From positions 1 to 48,462 of the forward strand of contig NZ_RIAV01000023.1 of assembly GCF_003852715.1 (NCBI RefSeq): DNA of 48,462 bases, written 5' to 3'. Shown here one piece after another: positions 1-9,110 of this stretch. This stretch comes from Ectobacillus antri. Its GTDB lineage: Bacteria > Bacillota > Bacilli > Bacillales > Bacillaceae_G. Below the pieces are notes generated by a model that did not search any database, had not been told where the DNA came from, and worked only from the letters and a program-made list of their open reading frames with translations. A program made the position numbers and the translations under genes. Positions within the stretch are counted from its first letter, which is position 1. Each line of letters starts with the position of its first letter.

Positions 1-219
1 TACCCCAGTGGAAGCTTCTAACCGACTGCACAATTGTGTAAGCGATGTACTAGCGATTTCCTGACTGAGCCATACACAAAGGGCCATGAGTTCGTTTGCT
101 TGATACTTACTAGATCGCTAGCCAACTTGTTTGGCGATGTCTTGTAGGGCTACTGGAGATAGAAAGCGTTGTAATTCTTGTGAGAATAGATGTAATTCTT
201 CAGAAAGCGAGAGGTCCAT
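1..219 (-). pseudogene. IS4-family transposase, N-terminal fragment (IS231-like)
   Basis: The reverse strand starts with ATG at 219 and reads MDLSLSEELHLFSQELQR, then continues in the same frame through ELMALCVWLSQEIASTSL to the window edge. This matches the N-terminus of IS231-type IS4 transposases as I remember them. An in-frame TAG follows residue 33 (after KQVG), where relatives have a few more residues, so the copy is dead. Only about 73 codons lie in the window. The DDE catalytic part would be to the left. Family call is from pattern recognition, not a search. Confidence 0.7.
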
Positions 220-361
220 AAAAAAACGTCATCCTTTTTGAGTATTTTCCTGAAAGAATAACGTTTTTTTCATTTTGGGGGAAACTTGTTTCGTTAGCTT
301 GATGGGCATGGGGTACAGCCAACATTTCGGAAATTTTGTACGTTAAGCAAATTTAGGATTT

Positions 362-397
362 AAAAAAGTCGATTCTTACTGAAAGAATCGACTTTTT
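362..397. terminator. Bidirectional intrinsic terminator
   Basis: GTCGATTCTT and AAGAATCGAC form a 10-bp stem with a short loop, flanked by an A run on the left and a T run on the right. It could end the minus-strand immunity-like gene at 476 as well as transcripts from the left. Confidence 0.8.
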
Positions 398-475
398 GAG
401 GTATTTAAGCTTTTTTCATTGGGTGAATTTTATTAAATTTCATGTTTTTAATACCTCTTAGCATTGCATAAATAT

Positions 476-1003
476 TTAGTCGGATTTTAAGTAACCTAAA
501 TTTGAAAGAGATCTCAAATAATCATGGAATTCTCTATTTTCTAGGTTACAATCTTCTTTATCTATTCCCATTAATACAATTAATCTATCAAACAATTTTT
601 CACTATTTCCAATAAGTTTGATATCTTTAAGGTAATCCTCACTATCAACTCCTAAAAAAATCACCAAATATTCCCCCTCTTGAATGCGGGTATATTCGAC
701 TTCACTTTTTGTAGATTTATCGGGATCTAAGGGAAATTGTTTATTTAATTCCTTTAAACTTACAAATTCCCTTTTTTCTTGCTCTGTAAATAAATTGTTC
801 AGTATTTCGTCTTTATCAATGATAAAACACTTATCATACTTATTAATTTCTTGTAAATCAACTAAAAAATCCATTTCTTTTTTATCTAGTGATTTAGCCA
901 AATATTCATTAATTAGAATATCTTCGACATCTGATAATAAGTATTTATTTGGTATTGAAAGTTTAAGATACTTTTTGTATAGTTCTTCAATTTTTAAATC
1001 CAT
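476..1003 (-). CDS. Hypothetical acidic protein, possible immunity protein
   Basis: An acidic, soluble protein of 175 residues (179 if the ATG at 1015 is used). It has no signal peptide and no membrane segment. The first ATG at 1015 touches the GGGGG ribosome binding site, so the ATG at 1003 (MDLKIEELYKKYLKL) is the better start. It follows the toxin-like tail (1021-1284) by only a few bases on the same strand and ends before a terminator. This is the usual arrangement of a toxin C-terminal domain and its cognate immunity gene. I do not recognise the family. Function is inferred from position only. Confidence 0.5.
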   Translation of the reverse strand: MDLKIEELYKKYLKLSIPNKYLLSDVEDILINEYLAKSLDKKEMDFLVDLQEINKYDKCFIIDKDEILNNLFTEQEKREFVSLKELNKQFPLDPDKSTKSEVEYTRIQEGEYLVIFLGVDSEDYLKDIKLIGNSEKLFDRLIVLMGIDKEDCNLENREFHDYLRSLSNLGYLKSD

Positions 1004-1020
1004 ATTTTCTATCATCCCCC

Positions 1021-1284
1021 TTAGTAATAGAATGAATGACCACCAGTGCGATTATACAAATGGAAGTGGAAATAATAACCTTCAGCAGAAGATTTACCTT
1101 TATCTCTTTCAGGTCCTATCGGTGTCCTGTTTCCGCCAGCCTCCCGTGCTATTGCAGCAGCAAGGGAATACGATTTAGACCAAACATTGTTATTTTTGCT
1201 GTCTGATGATTTTAACCGAGCTACTGCTTGTGCTTTGGTTAAAGAGTTTCCGATATATAAATCCCCTTTTGTCAAAATGGCCAT
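1021..1284 (-). pseudogene. Toxin-like C-terminal domain, detached from its N-terminus
   Basis: 87 residues if read from the ATG at 1284. It runs GDLYIGNSLTKAQAVARLK, then a GGNRTPIGPERDKGK stretch, and ends FHFHLYNRTGGHSFYY. The closing pattern of aromatic/His residues followed by NRTGGHSF resembles the ends of C-terminal toxin domains in large secreted polymorphic toxins of Bacilli. That comparison is from memory. There is no convincing ribosome binding site before ATG 1284, and the frame differs from the subtilase fragment just upstream, so it looks like the tail of a longer protein after an internal deletion. The candidate immunity gene follows directly. Confidence 0.45.
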
Positions 1285-1291
1285 ATAGTGA

Positions 1292-1676
1292 TCATGTTTT
1301 TCCTTGTGTATTATTATTTGCAGCTATAATTCCAGCAACAGCAGTACCATGACCATATATGTCTTTTACTTCTTCTTTTGGATTTATTGCATTATACTCC
1401 TTAACAACTCTACCAACTAGATCTTCATGTTGCTTATCGATACCACTATCCAGTATTGCTACTCTAACCTTCGGTTTTTCTTCTGAATTTTCCCTTTCTA
1501 AATTTAAACTTTCTCTTCCCCACGAAGTTAATTGTCCTTCCTTCTTAGTTAACCATCTAATGTCAGACTCTCTATGCTCTTCATAGGTTTCTAGAGTGCT
1601 ACTATATAAAAGAAAAAAAAACAGGAATAGCGATAACTGCAAGGACAATCAAAATGCCAAAATACTTATTTTTTAT
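1292..1676 (-). pseudogene. Subtilase (S8) family peptidase remnant
   Basis: The reverse strand codes for the first part of a subtilase. The catalytic Asp motif (VAILDSGIDKQHEDL) and catalytic His motif (YGHGTAVAGIIAA) are present. The sequence stops at 1292, so the oxyanion Asn and catalytic Ser regions are missing. Upstream, a good ribosome binding site (AAGGGGGAGA) precedes a signal-peptide frame starting KNKYFGILIVLAVIAIPVF, but its first codon is ATA at 1676 instead of ATG. A run of nine T (eight would keep frame) then shifts it out of frame with the peptidase part. Start-codon loss, slippage frameshift and truncation together mark a pseudogene. Confidence 0.7.
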
Positions 1677-1878
1677 AAAATCTCCCCCTTTTTTGTGAAA
1701 TTACAACAAATACGAACAAGACTTAATTGTAAATTATTTCAAATAGAAATGTAAATCTATTTAAGCATAAATTTTACGGTTCATCACCATATTTTGTGAT
1801 TTAAACAAAAGAAGAAAGCATTTATGAAATCCTGGCAATAATGTTAGCGACTAAACCAAACATTAGGAGGAACCATAA

Positions 1879-2304
1879 ATACTTTCTTTATCACTAGGAT
1901 TACCAGAATTTAAGGTTATTAAACACGATCAATTTGCAGATTATCACCTCATATCCGTCGAAAAAAATTCATGGGAAGAACGTTGTATTCATTGTGGCTT
2001 CCTTTCTTCCATTGTTCACGATAGAAGGACAAGAAAGGTAAGAGATCTTCCCATACTGAACAAAGATGTTTATCTCCTTATCCATGTCAAACGGTATAAA
2101 TGCCCAAATTGTTTAGATGTATTCTCTGAAAGATATGAGTCTGTTCTTCCTCGAAAGCATCAGACGAATCGTTTGAGAGAGTATCTTTATCAATTGTGCC
2201 TTGGCACAACGATTGAATGCGTTAGTTCCAAAATGAACATTCCTTACACGACCTTGAAACGAATTTTTTACTCGATCGCAGAGAAGGTGTTTAATGCAAA
2301 ATAA
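1879..2304 (+). pseudogene. ISL3-family transposase, N-terminal fragment
   Basis: A 141-codon frame with an AGGAGG site (1866-1871) but an ATA where the start codon should be. It contains a CIHCG...CPNC zinc ribbon and then a helix-turn-helix-like part (SKMNIPYTTLKRIFYSI), which is the N-terminal arrangement of ISL3 transposases. It ends at TAA 2302-2304 after about a third of the usual length, so the DDE domain is gone. Directly downstream (2307-2340) lies GGTTCTTT...AAAAGAACC, which could be the remaining terminal inverted repeat. Confidence 0.65.
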
Positions 2305-2763
2305 AAGTGGTTCTTTCCAAAGTTAGTTGAAAAGAACCATTTTTCGCTTGCAAAAAACAGGATGGAGCTGGATTTGAGTATGCCCAAATTATAAACTTTT
2401 ATTCAAATCATACTAAAAAGCAACCTCGCTAAAGTTGATGGTTATGGGGGACCCCCTCTTTTTCTTTTTTACTATTTCATAAAACCATCATAAATGGTAT
2501 AATTATTCAAAATATTGTTTCATTTATTATCTGTTACACCAAAACTTTTGGCATGTATCAGATAAAATCTGATGCTATAAATTTTATATCCTCCCCATTT
2601 TGCTTATTAAAGCGCAAACAAGTAGCTTTAAAGACTATTTTTAATTAAACGATGACTCCCTTTTCTAAATTGTTAATTCTAAAGGTATACAAACGCCTTT
2701 AATTTTTTTATAATTATGAAAAATTTAATTTTGAAAATATTAATTCTGGAGGTGGACAGCCTT
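2305..2763 (+). promoter_or_regulatory. gltB upstream region
   Basis: Gene-free 460 bases between the ISL3 remnant and gltB. It contains a perfect palindrome ATCAGAT-AAA-ATCTGAT (2557-2573), a GGGGGACCCCC palindrome near 2445, and a TATAAT -10 at 2709-2714 with no clear -35 box 17 bases upstream, as expected for an activator-dependent promoter. The ribosome binding site GGAGGTGG (2748-2755) fixes the start at 2764. Assigning a regulator such as GltC would be speculation. Confidence 0.35.
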
Positions 2764-5700
2764 ATGGCTACAATGAACAAATGGACACCCGCTCTGTTTC
2801 GCGACTTCAAACATGCAGAACACGATGCCTGTGGTATCGTTTCCGTTATGGAGAAAAAGAAACAACCTACAAAACAAAATATCGATCTTTGTATTGAATC
2901 ATTAGTGAAGATGAATCATCGAGCCGGTTTTATTAACGGTGAAGGAGATGGGATTGGTATCCATATTGATCTCCCTGTTGCACTGTGGAAAGAAAAGTTG
3001 AGTCATAGCGGCATTGATCCATCTCTAACAGACCGTCCTGATTTTGTTGTAGGACACTTTTTTTTAGAGCGGACCAGCAATCCTGTTGCTATACAAGAAA
3101 AAATGCGAGAAACGTTCTCTAAGTTCGGGTTAGCATTGGTATTTGAAGCACAAGACGTGGTGCACTCTGAAGCCCTTGGTCCCCTCGGCAAAGCTGGGGA
3201 ACCTATATTTTGGCAAACAGCTTTTACAAGCACTTCTTTACAAGATATAGATAGACAACTCTTTGATCTTACCATCGCACTAGAACAAAACCCAGCTGTT
3301 CATGTTGCTTCGTTAAGCGTGGATCATGTTGTATATAAAGTCATGGGAGCAGGAGATACACTTGTCAATTATTATAAGGACTTAACGAACCCACTCATCG
3401 CATCCACTATGACTTTAGGACATAATCGCTATTCTACTAATACATTATCAAATTTTTTTCGTGTACAACCATTTAGTGTAATTGGTCATAATGGAGAAAT
3501 TAATACAATCGCTAAACTACGCGACCAAGCGGAAATGGCAGGTGTTCCCCTCACATTTGGGGGAAGTGATTCTCAAGACTTGAATCGTACAATTGATACA
3601 CTTTTATCTCGTCATAAGTATAGCTTATTTGAAGCAATGGATATTTTATTTCCGCCAATTATAAATGAAATTCGTTTATATAAACCACACCTGCAGGATT
3701 TATATACGTATATTCGCGAAGCTTGGGGACATTTCGCCCAAGGTCCGGCTGGGATTATCTCGAGATATAAAGATGAAGCTGTATTTAGTGTTGACGCTCT
3801 TGGTCTGCGCCCGCTTTGGAAGGTAGAAACAAGCACATCTTACGTATTTGCTTCAGAGCCTGGTGTTGTAGCACCAAGTGATTATGTAGCAGAGCCAAAA
3901 GCCCTTGCGCCTGGTGAAAAGCTAGGATTGAAATGGCACGAAGATATCATGGTTGTTTATGAGTATGAAGAATTTCAAGAAGAGGTTTACAAGCGATTCA
4001 GTAAAAAGCAAACTGTGGAAAATTTCCGCTCTCATCTTAACGTACCTCAAATTGAAATCATATCCGAAATGAAGTCTACTGTACAAATAGAAGAGAGACA
4101 ATATGCAGCGTTTGGTTGGGACAGAGAGCATATTCAACTTCTAGAGCAAATGGCGGAAAAAGGCGCGGAGCCAATTCGCTCGCTTGGTCATGATGCACCT
4201 TTAGCAGCTTTGGATGAAGGACGACGCAATGTAGCGGACTTTCTAAAAGAAAGTGTGGCTGTTGTGACAAATCCAGCCATTGACCGCGACCGTGAAATCG
4301 AGCATTTCTCGACTCGAACAGTATTGGGAAAACGCCCCGCTTTGTTTGGATTACAGGAGAAAGCAAAAGTTCTCGAGCTGCCTTCCCCACTTTTATTAGA
4401 AGGAACAGTAGGGTTACAGGCTGCAAAAGCTGTCGGCTCACTCACACTAGAACAACTTCACAATATATTTGCAGGTAGCACCTATACGTTACAAGCTGTA
4501 TATAAAAATAGTGAAACATTAGCTGAAGCTTTGGAACGTTTATGCGATGAAGCAATTCGTGCCGTACGTCAAGGTTCTTCTCTTCTTGTTGTAGATGATG
4601 CACTTGCTCATCAACACGACAACTTATGGATTGATCCGCACGTCATTGTAGGTCGTCTGCAGCAGGTACTTGTTTCTGCCCAATTACGCCGTGATTGCTC
4701 TATTGTCCTACGCTCTGGTGCTATTCGCTCTCTTCATGATCTTGTGACAGTGTATGGATTGGGTGCAGATGCAATTAGCCCATATCTCGCATTTGCCACT
4801 GTCGGAGATGAGGACACAAAACCGTTCATCAACCTATACAATGCGCTCAATAAAGGATTGGAGAAAGTTATTTCTACTATTGGTATTCATGAACTGCGCG
4901 GCTATGGCAGACTGTTCTCCGCCATCGGCTTGCATGAAGAAGTTGCACAGGCACTCAATATTGTAAACTTCCTTGGTTCTGACAGTTTATACGGTTTCGC
5001 CGCAATGAAGGAAGACGCCATAAAGCGTGCCGAAGACTTTCATACGCCTAACGTGAAGACGCGCAAAACATTTCACATTTTTCCTCGTGTATGGAAAGCT
5101 ATTGGAGATATTGCAAAAGGAAATGCCTACGATGATTATCGTGAAAAATTAGAAGAACTTGAAAAGAAAACGCCGGTAGCGATTCGACATTTAACTGATT
5201 TTATAACCGCGGATACACCCGTACCCACAGAACTGGTCAGTACACAGACCGGCAGGCACGCTCTTCCGTTTATTATCAGTTCTATGTCGTTTGGTTCCCA
5301 AAATGAAATAGCTTTCCGTGCTTATGCAGAAGCAGCAAATCGTCTCAACATGATTAGTTTGAACGGAGAAGGCGGCGAAATTAAAGATATGATTGGTAAG
5401 TATCCGAACACACGCGGCCAGCAAGTTGCCTCCGGACGCTTTGGTGTGACAGCGGAACTCTTAAACTCTTCAAATTTAATTGAAATTAAGATTGGGCAGG
5501 GCGCAAAGCCTGGAGAAGGTGGACATTTACCAGGTTCTAAAGTAACCGCTAAGATTGCCGAAGCGAGAAATGCGACAATCGGTTCGGACTTGATTTCCCC
5601 GTCCAACAATCATGATATTTATTCTATCGAAGATTTGGCACAGATGATTGCTGAAATCAAAACAGCTAACACCGCTGCAAAAGTTGCTGTAAAGGTACCA

Positions 5701-7164
5701 GTTGTGCCGAATATCGGGACAATTGCTGTTGGAATTGCTAAAGCAGGTGCGGATTTCATTAATATCAGCGGCTTTGATGGTGGTACTGGGGCAGCTCGTA
5801 TCCATGCCCTGCAGCACGTGGGATTACCTGTTGAAATTGGTGTAAAAGCTGCTCATAATGCTCTTTTAGAAGCCGGTATGCGTCACCAAGTGGAAATCTG
5901 GGGTGATGGTGGGGTTCGCAGTGTAGCAGATGCACTAAAAATTATGCTATTAGGCGCAAATCGCATTGGCTTCGGTACATTGTCCATGGTGGCGATTGGT
6001 TGTACTACATGCCGCGGTTGCCACCTTGACACTTGCCATGTCGGAATTGCAACGCAAATTGAATCGGAAGCGCAAGCGAAAGAACATGGACTTCGTCGCT
6101 TCGTACCACGTGAATTTGATGCGGCAGTACAAAGTTTAATACATTTGTTCACAACCTTTGGTATAGAGCTACAAAGACTTACAGGACAACTCGGCTTTCG
6201 CAATGTGCAAGACCTTGTAGGACGCTCTGACCTGCTACAACAAGTACGAGGTGCTAACGCTCTGGATTTAAGTCATCTGCTAGCTGTACAAGAAGCTACA
6301 GGGGAATCACCAACTGTCAAAGCATGTGACACAAGCAATTTTGTCCCAGTCTCAAAAGAGCTTGTTGCTGTTGGAGTAGAACAGCGTGTGTTAGGTGGAT
6401 TGGAGTCTTGCTATCGCGTACGTGCTAAGCTGGCAGGCGAAAAGCTCGAACCGATTTCACTGAAAATTGACGGTATTCCAGGGAACGGCCTTGGTGCTTA
6501 TAACAGTCATAATATTGCCATCCATGTGAATGGCGGGGCACAAGACGGTGTTGGTAAAACATCTCTTGGTGGTGACATTTACGTCTTAAAAGGAAAAGGA
6601 AAAGATGGTCGCTTCTATAACGGTTCTGTTGGTAAAGGTTTCGGCTATGGAGCACAAAAAGGCGCTTTATACGTCCAAGGTAACGCAGATGCGCGTGCCG
6701 GCATTCGTTTATCTGGTGCTGATATGATTATTGGCGGACGCATTACACGTCCCATTCCAAAACAAGAATATGGCAACATCGGAGGACGCGCTAACATTAA
6801 AGGCTTCGCATTTGAGTATATGACAAATGGACGCGGTCTTGTGCTTGGCGATCCCGGTCCATGGATGTGTGCAGGTATGACAGGTGGAGTGATCTACGTA
6901 AGACATCAGCCGGAAATGGGACTCACTAAAGAAGCCCTCACTCGTCGCATCGCCAAAGGTGCTAACGTAACCTTACAAGCTGTCAGCAGCACAGGTGTCG
7001 CCGATATTACAGAGCTTCTCCTGCATTACGCACACGTGCTTCGCCTCAGCAACCAAGAAGACGAGGCTCAGTACGTCACTGATTTACTATTAGATATTAG
7101 CGGAAATTTTCTAGAAGTCATCCCAACAAAAGAACAAGCAGACCCAGCAGTCTCTACGGAGTAA
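2764..7164 (+). CDS. gltB: Glutamate synthase, large (alpha) subunit
   Basis: The large subunit moves the amide nitrogen of glutamine to 2-oxoglutarate, giving two glutamates. It works with a small NADPH-oxidising subunit, which is not in this window. The start is ATG 2764, behind GGAGGTGG. The in-frame ATG at 2716 has no such site. The protein has 1466 residues, normal for the family. Cys23 in HDACGIV would become the N-terminal nucleophile of the class II amidotransferase domain (about 23-430) after propeptide removal. A central domain, the FMN barrel and the 3Fe-4S ligands Cys1080, Cys1086 and Cys1091 (C-X5-C-X4-C) follow. The C-terminal part holds the Gly-rich GXGXG beta-helix. In B. subtilis nomenclature this subunit is GltA. 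Confidence 0.96.
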   Translation: MATMNKWTPALFRDFKHAEHDACGIVSVMEKKKQPTKQNIDLCIESLVKMNHRAGFINGEGDGIGIHIDLPVALWKEKLSHSGIDPSLTDRPDFVVGHFFLERTSNPVAIQEKMRETFSKFGLALVFEAQDVVHSEALGPLGKAGEPIFWQTAFTSTSLQDIDRQLFDLTIALEQNPAVHVASLSVDHVVYKVMGAGDTLVNYYKDLTNPLIASTMTLGHNRYSTNTLSNFFRVQPFSVIGHNGEINTIAKLRDQAEMAGVPLTFGGSDSQDLNRTIDTLLSRHKYSLFEAMDILFPPIINEIRLYKPHLQDLYTYIREAWGHFAQGPAGIISRYKDEAVFSVDALGLRPLWKVETSTSYVFASEPGVVAPSDYVAEPKALAPGEKLGLKWHEDIMVVYEYEEFQEEVYKRFSKKQTVENFRSHLNVPQIEIISEMKSTVQIEERQYAAFGWDREHIQLLEQMAEKGAEPIRSLGHDAPLAALDEGRRNVADFLKESVAVVTNPAIDRDREIEHFSTRTVLGKRPALFGLQEKAKVLELPSPLLLEGTVGLQAAKAVGSLTLEQLHNIFAGSTYTLQAVYKNSETLAEALERLCDEAIRAVRQGSSLLVVDDALAHQHDNLWIDPHVIVGRLQQVLVSAQLRRDCSIVLRSGAIRSLHDLVTVYGLGADAISPYLAFATVGDEDTKPFINLYNALNKGLEKVISTIGIHELRGYGRLFSAIGLHEEVAQALNIVNFLGSDSLYGFAAMKEDAIKRAEDFHTPNVKTRKTFHIFPRVWKAIGDIAKGNAYDDYREKLEELEKKTPVAIRHLTDFITADTPVPTELVSTQTGRHALPFIISSMSFGSQNEIAFRAYAEAANRLNMISLNGEGGEIKDMIGKYPNTRGQQVASGRFGVTAELLNSSNLIEIKIGQGAKPGEGGHLPGSKVTAKIAEARNATIGSDLISPSNNHDIYSIEDLAQMIAEIKTANTAAKVAVKVPVVPNIGTIAVGIAKAGADFINISGFDGGTGAARIHALQHVGLPVEIGVKAAHNALLEAGMRHQVEIWGDGGVRSVADALKIMLLGANRIGFGTLSMVAIGCTTCRGCHLDTCHVGIATQIESEAQAKEHGLRRFVPREFDAAVQSLIHLFTTFGIELQRLTGQLGFRNVQDLVGRSDLLQQVRGANALDLSHLLAVQEATGESPTVKACDTSNFVPVSKELVAVGVEQRVLGGLESCYRVRAKLAGEKLEPISLKIDGIPGNGLGAYNSHNIAIHVNGGAQDGVGKTSLGGDIYVLKGKGKDGRFYNGSVGKGFGYGAQKGALYVQGNADARAGIRLSGADMIIGGRITRPIPKQEYGNIGGRANIKGFAFEYMTNGRGLVLGDPGPWMCAGMTGGVIYVRHQPEMGLTKEALTRRIAKGANVTLQAVSSTGVADITELLLHYAHVLRLSNQEDEAQYVTDLLLDISGNFLEVIPTKEQADPAVSTE

Positions 7165-7165
7165 G

Positions 7166-7340
7166 AAGAAAAGCGAAAGCGGCTCGTTCAGCTCCATAAG
7201 GCTGAGGTTCTCGGCACAAAAAGGCGCTTTTTGCCTTTATGGGGCGAGGTTCTCAGACCGGAGGAGCTAGCCGCTGTAGCTGGACACAAAAAAAGCGAAA
7301 GCGGCTCGTTCAGCTCCATAAGGCTGAGGTTCTCCTGACA
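7166..7340. repeat. Dispersed structured repeat after gltB, partial tandem copy
   Basis: Begins two bases after the gltB stop. A 44-base segment (7169-7212, starting AAAAGCGAAAGCGGCTCG) recurs exactly at 7291-7334. The full unit contains inverted parts (AGCGGCT...AGCCGCT and CAAAAAGGCGCTTTTTG) and the phrase GAGGTTCTC twice. A diverged copy follows the glsA stop codon at 23894. It resembles the intergenic repeats common at gene ends in B. cereus-group and related genomes. Confidence 0.75.
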
Positions 7341-7358
7341 AATATAATACAACATATC

Positions 7359-7391
7359 AAAAAGACTTTGCGATTTCCGCAAAGTCTTTTT
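7359..7391 (+). terminator. Intrinsic terminator of gltB
   Basis: GACTTTGCG and CGCAAAGTC form a 9-bp stem, with an A run before and a T run after. It follows the dispersed repeat and ends gltB transcripts. Confidence 0.85.
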
Positions 7392-7931
7392 CTCAATCAT
7401 ATTATCTAAGCTACATACTTACTTGTGGGACACCTACACTTACTTCTACACTCTCTCGTGCTCCGCAACCCTAACGTTATACCCGTAAGAATAAAACGCA
7501 TATTTGCTCAAAGGTTGCAAAGTCAGCATCCTATCTAAGACATTCCGGCTGAATTTCTTTGCGTTTATGCCATCTTTAACCTAGAAATCATCATTTAGAG
7601 CGCAGGTGCACCAAAGGACGCACCTTAATAAAACTGTCTAGTTTGGTGTTGCCAATCCTTACACCTATATACAAGTTACTTTTCTAACATAACAGGAGAA
7701 TGCAAGCCAAAGACATACTTACTACATGCTCATGATCTTGCCAAGTATTTGCTCTTCTTACGCACTCATACTCTGTCTATTCTTCTCTACCATATCAAAA
7801 TATATGGTTTTTAATTTTCACTTTTCATTCCACATTTCGTCATAAAAAACCTCTTGCTAACTATATATAATCCATGTATAGTATCATACTGTGAATCCAC
7901 TATGTGATTAAGAAAGGACTTATATTTTGTT
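7392..7931. other. Long intergenic region, no gene seen
   Basis: 540 bases without a credible reading frame. I see only a small hairpin AGGTGC...GCACCT near 7602-7625 and the ygaE ribosome binding site AAAGGAC near 7914. Nothing here matches an RNA family I know. Confidence 0.5.
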
Positions 7932-9020
7932 ATGAAACTTGGTGCTCGGATTTTAAAAACGGGTATTGCTATTACTCTAGCTTTATATGCGGCTATGCTT
8001 TTGGAGCTTCCTTCACCAGTATTCGCCGGTATTTCGGCTGTATTTGCTATTCAGCCCTCTTTATATCGCTCCTACTTAACAGTACTTGAGCAATTACAAG
8101 CGAATGTGATTGGAGCTGTATTTTCTATCGCTTTTGTATTATTGTTTGGAAATAATCCATTTATCATCGGTTTGACCGCTGTGTTAGTCATTATGTTGGC
8201 AAAGCAGCTTCGCATGGAAAATACCATTGCCGTTGCCCTCGTTACTGTTATTGCCATTATGGAGTATCATGGACCAAACTTTTTGAACTTTTCTTTACTT
8301 CGCTTTGTAACAATAATGGTCGGCGTTTTAGCCGCTTTTGTTGTCAACTTGGTTTTCATGCCACCTAAATATGAAACAAAGCTGTATTACAAAATCACAA
8401 ACAATACTGAAGAAATTTTAAAGTGGATTCGTATGAATATCCGACAAGCTTCAGATTTCGTTACTTTAAAAACCGATATTGATCGGATGAAAGAAAAAAT
8501 GATAAAAATGAACCATTTTTATCTTCTATATAAGGAAGAGAGACGTTATACAAAGAAAGCTCGCTATGCGCAATCACGCAAACTTGTTCTATTCCGTCAA
8601 ATGCTTACTACAACGACGCGCGCCTTAGATACATTAAAACATTTGCATCGTTTAGAGAATGAAGTACTTCACATGCCCTCTCAAGTACGAAATCTTATTC
8701 AAACCGAACTTGATTGTCTTGTAAATTACCATGAGCAGGTTATGTTAAAATTTATAGGCAAAACAAAAACGCACCAACCCCTTGATATGCTAGAAGCAGT
8801 TTGCACAAGAAGAAACGAACTTCTTCATTCTTTTATGGCATGTCAACATCCTGAAAATGAGGATGAATATAAAACGTGGCTCCATTTGTTCCCACTCATC
8901 TCTTCCATTATCGAATATGGTGAACAAGTCGAGCATCTTGACCGATTGATTGGTAGCTTTTACACCTACCATAATCCTGAAAGTGAATTAAATATAGAGG
9001 AACAACGTGAAGATGAATAA
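7932..9020 (+). CDS. ygaE: FUSC/aromatic acid exporter family membrane protein (YgaE)
   Basis: 362 residues. The N-terminal half (about 10-145) has several hydrophobic helices, including ITLALYAAMLLELPSPVFAG and a segment ending LAAFVVNLVFMPPKYETK. The C-terminal half is soluble, charged and alpha-helical. This is the layout of ArAE_1/DUF939 proteins of the FUSC superfamily, thought to be envelope exporters of aromatic or fusaric-type acids, though no substrate is known for this branch. It lies next to ygaD as in B. subtilis and converges with it on a shared terminator. Its start is supported by AAAGGAC about 15 bases upstream. Confidence 0.8.
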   Translation: MKLGARILKTGIAITLALYAAMLLELPSPVFAGISAVFAIQPSLYRSYLTVLEQLQANVIGAVFSIAFVLLFGNNPFIIGLTAVLVIMLAKQLRMENTIAVALVTVIAIMEYHGPNFLNFSLLRFVTIMVGVLAAFVVNLVFMPPKYETKLYYKITNNTEEILKWIRMNIRQASDFVTLKTDIDRMKEKMIKMNHFYLLYKEERRYTKKARYAQSRKLVLFRQMLTTTTRALDTLKHLHRLENEVLHMPSQVRNLIQTELDCLVNYHEQVMLKFIGKTKTHQPLDMLEAVCTRRNELLHSFMACQHPENEDEYKTWLHLFPLISSIIEYGEQVEHLDRLIGSFYTYHNPESELNIEEQREDE

Positions 9021-9080
9021 GAAAAGCGATTCTAACCGTTCTTCTCTTACAAAACAGAATGTTCGTCTTTTCATGATGTT

Positions 9081-9110
9081 AAAAAACCTATGCAGATGCA
9101 TAGGTTTTTT
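9081..9110. terminator. Convergent terminator between ygaE and ygaD
   Basis: AAAAAACCTATGC and GCATAGGTTTTTT pair around a tiny loop with A and T runs on both sides. It can act for both converging genes, and the ygaD stop codon (9109-9111) overlaps its edge. Confidence 0.85.

Noticed and set aside
684-1178. Open frame of 164 codons on the plus strand
   Set aside because: It is antisense to the immunity-like and toxin-like frames, has no ribosome binding site and has low-complexity composition.
2445-2456. GGGGGACCCCC palindrome as an operator of gltB
   Set aside because: Too short and too far from the -10 box to support a specific claim.
3003-6906. Many open frames on the minus strand inside gltB
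   Set aside because: Shadows of the strongly conserved glutamate synthase frame.
7188-7400. Open frame on the minus strand across the gltB 3' repeat
   Set aside because: It lies wholly in the dispersed repeat and terminator; the coding look comes from the repeat.
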